9,047 nucleotides of DNA from Microcaldota archaeon (GCA_030040595.1 JASHTL010000079.1:1-9047); one strand, 5' to 3'. Numbered from the stretch's first letter, positions 1 to 5,396 are shown. Made by a program: numbers and translations. The notes: generated by a model from the sequence alone, not told the origin.

Positions 1-14
1 CCTCTTCAGAATAG

Positions 15-23
15 CATATATAC
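15..23 (+). promoter_or_regulatory. TATA box of the ksgA gene (leaderless)
   Basis: The element CATATATAC is centred 26 bases before the ATG at 45. That is the archaeal TATA-to-start-site distance, so transcription probably begins at or next to the start codon. No Shine-Dalgarno sequence lies before the ATG, which agrees with a leaderless mRNA. Confidence 0.5.
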
Positions 24-44
24 TAACTTACACAAAGTAGCCTC

Positions 45-824
45 ATGAGGAACAGAAAGGTCCACAGGATGGGGCAGGTCTTCCTAGTCAACCAGCACAT
101 AGCCGAGGTCGAGGCCGAGCACGCGCTGGGAAAAACCGTGCTCGAGATCGGGCCAGGCCAGGGCATACTTACAAAAGTCCTACTGAAGAAGGCGAAGAAG
201 GTAATAGCAGTGGAGAAAGACCCCCTGCTTGCAAACTCCCTCGGAGCTCGGATAAGGTCAAGGAAACTCTACCTGATCAACAAGGACTTTCTCGACACCA
301 GCGAAGACGAGCTTGAGCTCAGCGCCATAGACATAATGATATCCAACATACCCTACTCGCTCTCCGGCAGGATTATAGAGTGGCTTGCCGAGAAGCAGAT
401 GCAGGCGGTGCTCTGCCTGCAGAAGGAGTTCGTGGCTCACATGCTTGCGAAGCCTGACATGCGCGAATACTCGAAGCTCAGCGTGGTGACCGCGCTCTCC
501 TTCCGCGTTACAAAGATAATTGACGTGCCCAGGGGCAATTTCCGGCCCGTGCCCCTTGTAGACTCTGCTGTCATCTACATGAAGCCGCTAGGCAGTCGCA
601 TAGACAAGGAGACCATGGCTGTGCTCAACGCACTAATGCAGCACAAGAAGAAGACAGTCAGGAATGCGATGATGGACAGCGAAGAGGCATTCGGAAAGAC
701 AAAAAGGGAAATGTCAAGGATAATGGAGAAGGTAAGTCAATCCGGCCGGAGGGCATTCAAAATGAACCCACAAGAGCTTCTGGTCTTGGCTAAAGAGCTT
801 AGTGTCAGTCTGTCTAATACTTAA
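45..824 (+). CDS. ksgA: 16S rRNA adenine dimethyltransferase (KsgA/Dim1 family)
   Basis: This SAM-dependent enzyme dimethylates the two adjacent adenines in the 3'-terminal hairpin of small-subunit rRNA, a late step of ribosome assembly in the cytoplasm. Seen in the 259 residues: the N-terminal GQxFL motif (MGQVFL, 9-14), the SAM-binding loop EIGPGQG (34-40), the acidic VEKDP strand end (56-60), the catalytic NIPY motif (101-104), and the family signature FRPVPLVDSAV (166-176), followed by a basic helical C-terminal domain. The usual Asn or His after GQ is Val here, a mild departure. The length is slightly below that of most family members. The start at 45 is the first ATG after an in-frame stop at 24-26 and sits at the expected leaderless position. 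A vapBC pair follows on the same strand, but with its own promoter. The family call is very secure. Confidence 0.95.
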   Translation: MRNRKVHRMGQVFLVNQHIAEVEAEHALGKTVLEIGPGQGILTKVLLKKAKKVIAVEKDPLLANSLGARIRSRKLYLINKDFLDTSEDELELSAIDIMISNIPYSLSGRIIEWLAEKQMQAVLCLQKEFVAHMLAKPDMREYSKLSVVTALSFRVTKIIDVPRGNFRPVPLVDSAVIYMKPLGSRIDKETMAVLNALMQHKKKTVRNAMMDSEEAFGKTKREMSRIMEKVSQSGRRAFKMNPQELLVLAKELSVSLSNT

Positions 825-840
825 GTATATAATGATATAC
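825..840. promoter_or_regulatory. Inverted repeat upstream of vapBC (distal operator candidate)
   Basis: GTATAT and ATATAC form perfect 6-bp arms around a 4-base centre (AATG), starting right after the ksgA stop codon. The arm-4-arm geometry is the same as in the dyad on the vapB promoter 70 bp downstream. A second TATA-like element (CATATATAAG, 842-851) lies next to it. I infer a secondary binding site for the VapB ribbon-helix-helix protein. A/T-rich dyads also arise by chance. Confidence 0.35.
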
Positions 841-868
841 CCATATATAAGATACGCAGAGAAATGCG

Positions 869-879
869 GCAGGTCCTGC
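869..879. promoter_or_regulatory. GC-rich palindrome between the two A/T dyads
   Basis: GCAGG and CCTGC form perfect 5-bp arms around a single T. The site lies between the two A/T-rich dyads in front of vapB. It may be part of a composite operator, but 5-bp arms are weak evidence on their own. Confidence 0.25.
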
Positions 880-892
880 AACCGGAAAGTAT

Positions 893-912
893 TTATATGT
901 CTAAACATATAA
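893..912. promoter_or_regulatory. vapBC promoter TATA box embedded in an 8-bp inverted repeat
   Basis: TTATATGT and ACATATAA are perfect 8-bp arms around the 4-base centre CTAA. The left arm contains the TATA element (TTATATG). Its centre plus about 26 bases predicts a start site near 922, just before the vapB ATG at 930. A dimeric ribbon-helix-helix protein bound here would block TBP, so this is the natural site for VapB/VapC autorepression. The repeat is seen directly; its role is inferred from the usual autoregulation of TA modules. Confidence 0.6.
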
Positions 913-929
913 GCATATTAGATGAGTCA

Positions 930-1181
930 ATGACTGAGTATAGGCGAACAACAGTGATGCTTGAAAAAGGCGTATACGACGCGTTGGTGAAGGCCAGCGT
1001 TGAAGAGTACAACAGCACCAAGGCCATATCCAAGGTAATAAACAAGCTGGTCAAGAAGGACTCGGCCGGCAAAGATATGCTCGGAAAACTGCTCCATGCC
1101 AGGAAGCTTGTCAAGACTACGCCTGAAGAATTCTATAAATTCAGGCATGAACTCTCAAAATCTCTGGAGGGATCACGGTGA
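930..1181 (+). CDS. vapB: VapB-type ribbon-helix-helix antitoxin
   Basis: This small protein of 83 residues should bind and neutralise the VapC toxin encoded next to it and repress their shared promoter. Residues about 4-40 have a ribbon-helix-helix pattern: a short strand (RRTTVML), then two amphipathic helices joined by a polar turn (EEYNSTKAI). The charged C-terminal half, with the KTTPEEFYKFRHEL segment, fits a toxin-wrapping tail. The frame is open further upstream, with ATGs at 864 and 897. The ATG at 930 is preferred because the TATA box overlaps 897 and the predicted start site is near 922. The stop codon overlaps the vapC GTG as GTGA. The role is inferred from fold pattern and position; the family is too divergent to assign from short motifs alone. 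Confidence 0.8.
   Translation: MTEYRRTTVMLEKGVYDALVKASVEEYNSTKAISKVINKLVKKDSAGKDMLGKLLHARKLVKTTPEEFYKFRHELSKSLEGSR
1166..1170 (+). promoter_or_regulatory. Shine-Dalgarno site fixing the vapC GTG start
   Basis: GGAGG lies 7 bases before the GTG at 1178, inside the end of vapB. It supports the non-ATG start and the translational coupling of toxin to antitoxin. Confidence 0.7.
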
Positions 1182-1615
1182 TTCTTGATACTACGTACAT
1201 ACTGCCGGCAGCAGAGATAGACATAGGCCCGCGGGATTTGCTTTCATATATCTACGAAGGCAAGGCAGTAATCTCCATGCATGAAATAAAAATAAATACG
1301 ATATCCCTGTTTGAGCTTCAGATGGTTGCAGCGAAGAAATACCACGTAAGCCCGAAGATAGTCGGAAACGCAATAAATGCCCTGGTGAATAAGGTGGCAA
1401 TGGTTCCATTCTACAGTACTGATATCATACAGATAGCAGATGCCTTATCAGAACGCATAAAGGATTATTTTGACTGCATTATACTTGCCACTGCGATAGC
1501 GACCAACGAAGAACTTGTGACAGAAGACAGAAAGATATTGGACGCAAGAGAAGCGCTAAAACGGGAATACGGCATAACAATAACCGACTATGATGAACTG
1601 CTGAACAGATCCTAG
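1178..1615 (+). CDS. vapC: VapC-type PIN-domain ribonuclease toxin
   Basis: This is a Mg2+-dependent endoribonuclease of the VapC class; such toxins usually cleave tRNA or rRNA and stop translation when the antitoxin is lost. The 145 residues carry all four PIN acidic positions: Asp4 (MILDTTY), Glu46 (LFELQ), Asp99 (KDYFDCIILATA) and Asp117 (LVTEDRKI). The length is typical. The GTG start is supported by the GGAGG at 1166 and by the 4-base overlap with vapB. The gene ends tail to tail with the hydrolase gene on the other strand; the two stop codons share the sequence CTAG (1612-1615). It lies downstream of ksgA but is separated from it by its own promoter. The RNA target cannot be read from the sequence. 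The active site is intact, so the toxin is probably functional. Confidence 0.9.
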   Translation: MILDTTYILPAAEIDIGPRDLLSYIYEGKAVISMHEIKINTISLFELQMVAAKKYHVSPKIVGNAINALVNKVAMVPFYSTDIIQIADALSERIKDYFDCIILATAIATNEELVTEDRKILDAREALKREYGITITDYDELLNRS

Positions 1616-2262
1616 AACGAGTACCTGGCTTCCTGGATCTCCTTCAGGAAGACCGCCCTGGCGACCTTCTCCTTGAAAAGCTTCTCGGCCTTCTGCGACC
1701 CCTCCTTTCCAAGGACCATCTTGTAGTGCATGGGTATGTACTGCTGCGCGCTTATCGCCCTCGCCGCCTCTATCGCCTGGTTGACATCCATTGTATACGT
1801 TCCGCTAATCGGCAGCAGTGCTATGTCCACCTTGAGCCCCTTCATCTCCTCTATGAAGTCAGTGTCGCCAGGATGATAGAGCCACTTGCCGTTTACATTT
1901 ACTATATACCCGACCCATCCGTTCGATCTCGGATGCTTGTCGAGCCTCTCCTTGACGACATTGTATGCAGGCACGGTCCTGAACTCTATGCCCATCGCGG
2001 AGTACTTCTTGTTCGGCTCCACTCCCGTGACTCTCCCTACGGGAACCTTCTCGGCGCTGTCCTTCGGTATGAAAACCTGGGTCTCGTCGTCCGCTATCTT
2101 CTTTATGCTCTCGACGTCGAAATGGTCGAAATGCGGGTGCGTTATTAGTATTATGTCGGCGTGCTCCCTTACGGAATCCAACTTGAACGGGTCTATGTAC
2201 ACGTTCTTGCCTTTTATCCTGAGCAGGAACGAGGCGTGCCCTATCCACTCTATCTCTTCCAT
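1612..2262 (-). CDS. Metal-dependent hydrolase, metallo-beta-lactamase fold (UPF0173/UlaG-like)
   Basis: This 216-residue protein is a stand-alone metallo-beta-lactamase-fold enzyme of the COG2220 (UPF0173/YtkL, UlaG-like) group. These are cytoplasmic dinuclear metal hydrolases whose substrates are mostly unknown. Seen: the opening strand IEWIGHASFLL (His9), the metal motif THPHFDH (41-47, giving HxHxDH), PGDTD (131-135) with the bridging Asp, and the late histidine in PMHYK (177-181). The start at 2262 is preceded by GGTGG four bases upstream and a TATA-like TTAATATTT near 2296-2304 on the minus strand. It is transcribed divergently from ilvE across 105 bases and converges on vapC. The fold is certain, the substrate is not. 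Nothing ties it functionally to its neighbours. Confidence 0.88.
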   Translation of the reverse strand: MEEIEWIGHASFLLRIKGKNVYIDPFKLDSVREHADIILITHPHFDHFDVESIKKIADDETQVFIPKDSAEKVPVGRVTGVEPNKKYSAMGIEFRTVPAYNVVKERLDKHPRSNGWVGYIVNVNGKWLYHPGDTDFIEEMKGLKVDIALLPISGTYTMDVNQAIEAARAISAQQYIPMHYKMVLGKEGSQKAEKLFKEKVARAVFLKEIQEARYSF

Positions 2263-2295
2263 CAGTCCACCACTATTGTATATGTCAATAACAAG

Positions 2296-2304
2296 AAATA
2301 TTAA
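2296..2304 (-). promoter_or_regulatory. TATA-like element of the hydrolase gene
   Basis: On the minus strand this reads TTAATATTT. Its centre plus 26 bases predicts a start site near 2274 and a leader of about 12 bases, just long enough to include the GGTGG at 2267-2271. Confidence 0.35.
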
Positions 2305-2337
2305 CCGGTAGGGGAAGGTGAGCCTCTTGCAGAAAGC

Positions 2338-2345
2338 CTTTTATC
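2338..2345 (+). promoter_or_regulatory. TATA-like element of ilvE
   Basis: CTTTTATC is centred about 26 bases before the ATG at 2368. A Shine-Dalgarno-like GGGGAG (2354-2359) also precedes the ATG, so either a leaderless mRNA or an upstream start is possible. The element departs from the usual box. Confidence 0.3.
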
Positions 2346-2367
2346 CTTTGTTTGGGGAGATGGAAGC

Positions 2368-3276
2368 ATGGCAGCCAAGCAGTACGTCTGGATGGACGGT
2401 AAATTCGTTGAATACGATAAGGCAAACGTGCACGTGCTTACGCACTCGCTCCAGTACGGCAGCGGCATATTCGAGGGCATACGCGCCTACTCTACCGAGA
2501 AAGGGCCTGCGATCTTCAGGCTCTCTGACCATGCCAGGCGCTTCCTTAACAGCGCAAGGATAGTGGGCATGGACCTCGGAACCGGTCAGGCAGAGATAGA
2601 GGAGGCGATAAAGTCTGTTGTTAGGAAGAACGGGCTGAAGAGCTGCTACATACGCCCTTTTGCGTTCTACAACGACCATGGCATAGGCTTAAGCGTGATT
2701 GGAAAGAAGGTCAGCATAGCCATCGCAGCTATCGACTTCGGTAACTACTTCGAGAACAAGGACTCTGGCGTGCGCTGCAAGGTCGCGACATGGCAGAGGA
2801 TCAATTCATACGTGCTGCCTCCTGAGGCGAAGCTCTCCGGCAATTACGCCAACTCGATACTTGCGTCGCTCGAGGCGAAGCTTTCCGGCAGCGACGAGGC
2901 GATACTCCTCTCCCCGGACGGCTACGTGGCCGAGGGACCTGGCGAGAACATCTTCCTTGTGGAGAACGGCAAGCTCCTCACGCCGTCAAAGGACTCTGAC
3001 ATACTGCTAGGAATAACCCGCGACTCGCTGCTGAGGATTGCGAAAGGGATGGGCATACCGACAGAGGAGAGAATGGTCCACAGGGACGAACTGTACACGT
3101 GCGACGAGTCCTTCTTCAGCGGCACAGCCGCTGAGCTTACTCCGATAATCTCGATAGACTCGAGGAAGGTCGGCGCAGGCAGGCCCGGCCCGGTCACAAA
3201 GAGGCTCTCAGTCAAGCTCACTGAGATCGTGCACGGGAAGGACAGGGCATACGCGGATTGGCTCACATATATCTGA
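2368..3276 (+). CDS. ilvE: Branched-chain amino acid aminotransferase, class IV PLP enzyme
   Basis: The enzyme transfers the amino group between glutamate and the 2-oxo acids of leucine, isoleucine and valine, the last step of their synthesis and first step of their breakdown. Its 302 residues follow E. coli IlvE closely from end to end. Seen: the N-terminal VHVLTHSLQYGSGIFEGIRAY block (21-41), YIRPFAF (94-100), the PLP-lysine region AKLSGNYANS with Lys155, DGYVAEGPGENIF (184-196) with the cofactor-binding Glu189, the ITRDSLL helix, and SGTAAELTPI (251-260). D-amino acid aminotransferase and ADC lyase share the fold, but the FEGIRAY and GPVTKR (274-279) blocks favour IlvE. The ATG at 2368 gives the expected N-terminus. 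No other branched-chain pathway gene is in the window, so it appears to be a single-gene unit. Confidence 0.92.
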   Translation: MAAKQYVWMDGKFVEYDKANVHVLTHSLQYGSGIFEGIRAYSTEKGPAIFRLSDHARRFLNSARIVGMDLGTGQAEIEEAIKSVVRKNGLKSCYIRPFAFYNDHGIGLSVIGKKVSIAIAAIDFGNYFENKDSGVRCKVATWQRINSYVLPPEAKLSGNYANSILASLEAKLSGSDEAILLSPDGYVAEGPGENIFLVENGKLLTPSKDSDILLGITRDSLLRIAKGMGIPTEERMVHRDELYTCDESFFSGTAAELTPIISIDSRKVGAGRPGPVTKRLSVKLTEIVHGKDRAYADWLTYI

Positions 3277-3463
3277 GAGGCCGGTTTCTGCAACTTTACA
3301 CTGTTACCTGGGGTCTTTATGTGATCCTGTGCTCATTTCTCCACTGTCAACTCTAAGAAGAGCGGTCCGATGACTATTATAATAAAGGAAGCGCATCAGA
3401 TAAGGAAGTCCGTTATACATTCTTACTTCTGACGACGTAATATGCCATGAAGCGTTTAGGCAA
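3277..3463. other. Intergenic stretch without a recognisable gene
   Basis: This is the first part of the 301-base gap between ilvE and the NYN gene. It holds a 20-codon ORF at 3370-3432 without a ribosome binding site, and a TATGCCA heptamer (3441-3447) that matches the NYN operator arm at six of seven positions. I see no tRNA, no clear C/D or H/ACA motifs and no terminator hairpin. Confidence 0.5.
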
Positions 3464-3465
3464 GG

Positions 3466-3474
3466 TTTATATAT
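3466..3474 (+). promoter_or_regulatory. TATA box driving the hairpin-RNA region
   Basis: TTTATATAT, preceded by the purine-rich CAAGG as a possible BRE, is one of the best TATA matches in the window. It predicts a start site near 3495, about 80 bases before the NYN start codon and just before the UUCG hairpin. A second TATA-like CATATACTT lies at 3480-3488. Confidence 0.45.
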
Positions 3475-3494
3475 CTGCACATATACTTATTAAG

Positions 3495-3545
3495 CATAAA
3501 ATCCCTGTCATTCCTTCGGGAAGGACAGGCCTTTACTAATTATAA
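3495..3545 (+). ncRNA. Putative small structured RNA or leader with cUUCGg hairpin
   Basis: CCTGTC (3504-3509) pairs with GACAGG (3524-3529); an A-G mismatch is followed by TTCC (3511-3514) pairing with GGAA (3519-3522), closing a TTCG loop. This gives a stem of ten pairs capped by the extra-stable C(UUCG)G tetraloop. A strong TATA box sits at the right distance upstream, and a separate NYN promoter lies downstream, so the hairpin would be transcribed by its own promoter. The ends given are estimates. It could be an independent small RNA, a 5' leader element of the NYN gene, or a transcription stop signal. I recognise no known RNA family. Confidence 0.4.
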
Positions 3546-3549
3546 TGTA

Positions 3550-3557
3550 TTTAAATT
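3550..3557 (+). promoter_or_regulatory. TATA box of the NYN-domain gene (leaderless)
   Basis: TTTAAATT is centred about 25 bases before the ATG at 3578. Transcription would therefore start at the start codon. There is no Shine-Dalgarno sequence. Confidence 0.5.
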
Positions 3558-3560
3558 AGC

Positions 3561-3580
3561 CATGCCAATTATATGGCATG
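3561..3580. promoter_or_regulatory. Perfect inverted repeat spanning the NYN start codon
   Basis: CATGCCA (3561-3567) and TGGCATG (3574-3580) are perfect 7-bp arms around ATTATA. The right arm ends with the ATG start codon. The repeat fills the space between the TATA box and the predicted start site, the classic place for a repressor operator. If a longer transcript from the upstream promoter is made, the same repeat would fold in RNA and hide the start codon. Confidence 0.5.
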
Positions 3581-4147
3581 ACCAATTCAGAACGGGTAAT
3601 GATATTTGTCGACGGTAGCAACCTATACTTCTCGTTAAAGAAAATTAAAGCAAGTAAGCCAGAGTTGCCCTCTCTAATGCAGTTTAGCTTAAAGAGACTG
3701 GGTGAAAAGCTATGCGACAATGATAGAAAACTTATCAGGACCTATTATTATAATGCTGCTCTGGACATGAGCAAAGACAAGGAAGCCTATCAATCACAGC
3801 AAAAATGGTTTGCAAAAGTGCAAGCTACTCCTGACACTGAGTTAGTGCTGGCTAAACGGCATAGACGAGTAGATAAAGACGGCAGAGTGTATTATTCTAT
3901 TAAAGGGGATGACATACATTTAGCTATAGATATGCTAAAATATGCATTCAATAATGCCTACGATACTGCCATATTGGTCACTGGCGACGGAGACTTCTAT
4001 CCTGCGATTAGGGCAGTAAAGGAATATGGAAAGAGAGTAGAGCATGCGTATTTTAAATCCGGCCACTCATCGCTTCTAAGTCAGGAATGCGATAGGAATA
4101 CGCTACTTGATCCTCTAATAGAGGATTTATTCGATTACGCCAAATAA
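3578..4147 (+). CDS. NYN/LabA-like PIN-fold nuclease (DUF88 family)
   Basis: This 189-residue protein belongs to the NYN branch of the PIN-like nucleases, putative Mg2+-dependent RNases related to LabA, MARF1 and Zc3h12a. Seen: MIFVDGSNLYFSL with Asp12 and Asn15, the middle motif YSIKGDDIHLAIDML with Lys109, Asp111/112 and Asp118, and LVTGDGDFYPAIRA with Asp137 and Asp139. All catalytic positions are present. It consists of the nuclease domain only; no OST-HTH or zinc-finger segment follows. Codon use is clearly more A/T-rich than in ilvE, Pth2 or the S-layer gene (many AAA, ATA and TTA), which suggests recent acquisition. Its start lies inside an inverted repeat, and a structured RNA candidate lies just upstream. 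The substrate and biological role are unknown; family membership is secure. Confidence 0.88.
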   Translation: MTNSERVMIFVDGSNLYFSLKKIKASKPELPSLMQFSLKRLGEKLCDNDRKLIRTYYYNAALDMSKDKEAYQSQQKWFAKVQATPDTELVLAKRHRRVDKDGRVYYSIKGDDIHLAIDMLKYAFNNAYDTAILVTGDGDFYPAIRAVKEYGKRVEHAYFKSGHSSLLSQECDRNTLLDPLIEDLFDYAK

Positions 4148-4218
4148 CGCGGATAAGATTCTCAAAAAGACATTCTAGGCTTTCCTGTAATATTATCATT
4201 TCCTACTCCTGCAGAAAG

Positions 4219-4230
4219 CATATAAATATA
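4219..4230 (+). promoter_or_regulatory. TATA box before the 146-residue hypothetical gene
   Basis: CATATAAATATA, preceded by the purine-rich GCAGAAAG as a possible BRE, predicts a start site near 4250 and a leader of about 23 bases before the ATG at 4273. Confidence 0.5.
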
Positions 4231-4272
4231 CTATTTGTGAGAGTATGAAAGGGACCGGGTGCGACTACGGTA

Positions 4273-4713
4273 ATGAGGGATGCGAAGGTAGAGCACAGAA
4301 GCAGATACGGCATGGCGAGCCATGCGAGGGAAGAGCATGAGCACCCCGAGGATGCACGGTTGCCTGTGCGTTTTAGGGCAGGCGCACTCTCAGCTGACGA
4401 GTGGCAAACGGCAGGAAAATACCTTACTGAGCGCGAGTTCTCAGGCCTGGTCAACAGGGTAAACGAGTGGCGCGCATACGTTGCCAGGACAGACAACACG
4501 CCACTTGCCGACATTGCTGTTGGCCCGTCAATAAGCAGGTGGCTCACCAGGGCAGCTCTAAGGAGAGCGCAGGACCCGGAGAGCATAGAGCGGACTGTAA
4601 AGTCTGCAGTGACGATCTTTGAGAAGACGCCAGGGCCTGTAGAGGTATTCGGCGAGCTCAGGCGCCAGGCAGAGGCCAGGAAGGCGGCGATATCAGAGCA
4701 GCTTGAGTCCTGA
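4273..4713 (+). CDS. Conserved-looking hypothetical protein, helical and charged
   Basis: I do not recognise this 146-residue protein. It has no signal peptide, no membrane segment and no cysteine. Residues 1-36 are polar, with four histidines (8, 17, 22, 24) and several acidic residues. Residues about 42-146 look mostly alpha-helical, with regular charged and hydrophobic spacing and three tryptophans (44, 66, 90). The last 25 residues (GELRRQAEARKAAISEQ) resemble a coiled-coil or exposed helix. The ATG at 4273 is the only usual start after the in-frame stop at 4246; no strong ribosome binding site precedes it. A good TATA box and codon use like the confident genes support it as real. Its last 21 bases overlap the end of Pth2 on the other strand, leaving no room for a terminator. 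Confidence 0.7.
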   Translation: MRDAKVEHRSRYGMASHAREEHEHPEDARLPVRFRAGALSADEWQTAGKYLTEREFSGLVNRVNEWRAYVARTDNTPLADIAVGPSISRWLTRAALRRAQDPESIERTVKSAVTIFEKTPGPVEVFGELRRQAEARKAAISEQLES

Positions 4714-5049
4714 GGTGAAGAGGTCTATCTCCTTGCTTTTCCAGGGGCCTATGCCCAGGGCGGTGACAGTGCCTGGAGGCAGCTCAGTAAGCCCCGCATC
4801 AGTGACCAGCGCGCACGGTATCTTCTTGTACCTGAAGGCCTCGAAGAGCTTCCTCAGCACCTCCTCGCTCTCCGCCTTGAGCACTATCTTCTTCTCCCCT
4901 TCGTCGATCCACTCCGAAGCCACCTTGCCGTCCATCCTTACGGCCTCGAGGTAGCTCATGAGCGATGCGTGCGCTCCCTGCGCCACTGTCTTCCCTTTTC
5001 CCATCTCAATGTCCTTCCTTATGATTATGACCTGCTTCAGCTCCTCCAT
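4693..5049 (-). CDS. pth2: Peptidyl-tRNA hydrolase, archaeal/eukaryotic Pth2 type
   Basis: The enzyme releases tRNA from prematurely dropped-off peptidyl-tRNA, recycling it for translation. From the ATG at 5049 the protein has 118 residues, the usual Pth2 size. Seen: the N-terminal KQVIIIRKDIEMGKGK block (5-20), AQGAHAS with the conserved His27, and the C-terminal VTDAGLTELPPGT (82-94) with Asp84 and Thr88, followed by ALGIGP (97-102). These are the family's active-site positions. The frame extends upstream to a TTG at 5070, but the TATA element (ATTAAATAGG on the minus strand) abuts that TTG, so the ATG at 5049 is the better start and is leaderless. The gene converges on the hypothetical gene with a 21-base overlap. 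Bacterial-type Pth is excluded by sequence. Confidence 0.95.
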   Translation of the reverse strand: MEELKQVIIIRKDIEMGKGKTVAQGAHASLMSYLEAVRMDGKVASEWIDEGEKKIVLKAESEEVLRKLFEAFRYKKIPCALVTDAGLTELPPGTVTALGIGPWKSKEIDLFTSGLKLL

Positions 5050-5071
5050 GGATAGGCTTTTCTGAACCAAC

Positions 5072-5081
5072 CTATTTAATG
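5072..5081 (-). promoter_or_regulatory. TATA box of pth2
   Basis: On the minus strand this reads CATTAAATAG. Its centre plus 26 bases falls within a few bases of the ATG at 5049, predicting a leaderless mRNA and ruling against the upstream TTG start. Confidence 0.5.
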
Positions 5082-5149
5082 CTTATAGTACCATACAGCT
5101 CCGTTCGGTATTGCCATTCCTGGAGCAAAAGCTAAGCATCTGCGCTGCT

Positions 5150-5158
5150 TTATATATT
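5150..5158 (+). promoter_or_regulatory. Distal TATA box in the S-layer upstream region
   Basis: TTATATATT is a canonical box predicting a start site near 5178. It would give either an mRNA for the small ORF at 5173-5391 or a leader of about 220 bases for the S-layer gene. Confidence 0.45.
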
Positions 5159-5172
5159 TCATAGTATTATAG

Positions 5173-5391
5173 ATGTATGAGACCATGAGCAACGTGGATT
5201 GTCTAACAAGATTGTTCGTCAATTGTGGAAATTCCCACCAGTTTATTAATTCTCCCTTAATTTTACGCTCCTTAGAGAAGTCACATATCACAAATGACGA
5301 ACTAAAGCCGGGGATATGCATAAAGAAAGTTAATCAAAACGCAGGGTTTAAAAGCTTTACATTTGCATCATATTCGAAAGTATTGTATTAA
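5173..5391 (+). CDS. Doubtful small ORF or long leader before the S-layer gene
   Basis: The frame encodes 72 residues from the ATG at 5173 or 68 from the ATG at 5185, and ends nine bases before the S-layer start. The predicted protein is soluble, basic and mixed in composition, with three cysteines and no motif I recognise. In favour: a canonical TATA box places a transcript start near 5178, which would suit leaderless translation from 5185. Against: the stretch is A/T-rich and unlike neighbouring genes in codon use, it overlaps the likely S-layer promoter at 5347, and an ORF of this size can arise by chance. The 5050-5399 gap holds nothing else I recognise apart from the promoters. Confidence 0.25.
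   Translation: MYETMSNVDCLTRLFVNCGNSHQFINSPLILRSLEKSHITNDELKPGICIKKVNQNAGFKSFTFASYSKVLY
5347..5354 (+). promoter_or_regulatory. Proximal TATA box of the S-layer gene
   Basis: TTTAAAAG predicts a start site near 5376 and a leader of about 24 bases that includes the GTGAT ribosome site. A weaker box-like CATATT (5369-5374) would give a leaderless transcript instead. Confidence 0.4.
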
Positions 5392-5396
5392 GTGAT
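5392..5396 (+). promoter_or_regulatory. Ribosome binding site of the S-layer gene (GTGAT)
   Basis: GTGAT ends three bases before the ATG at 5400. It matches the right half of the full archaeal Shine-Dalgarno sequence GGAGGTGAT, in the same register as the GGAGG of vapC. Confidence 0.45.

Noticed and set aside
864..929. Longer N-terminus for VapB from ATG at 864 or 897
   Set aside because: The main TATA box and operator dyad overlap 893-912, so transcription most likely starts after these codons. A transcript from the distal box at 842 could still allow 897.
1859..2311. Long overlapping frames opposite or offset to the hydrolase gene
   Set aside because: Their translations lack family motifs and they are covered by a confidently identified gene with HxHxDH; they are shadows.
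3370..3432. 20-codon ORF (MTIIIKEAHQIRK...) resembling an acetyltransferase N-terminus
   Set aside because: Too short, no ribosome binding site or TATA box at the right place, and no further domain sequence follows in any frame. At most a remnant.
3368..3433. Possible C/D-box small RNA (CGATGA near 3368 and CTGA near 3429)
   Set aside because: The C box is imperfect, there are no internal C' and D' boxes, and no closing stem.
5050..5070. TTG start adding seven residues to Pth2
   Set aside because: The TATA element directly abuts this codon, so it would not be in the transcript; the family also starts near the ATG at 5049.
5225..5238. GTGG/CCAC stem near 5225
   Set aside because: Only four pairs, inside an A/T-rich region; no more than chance.
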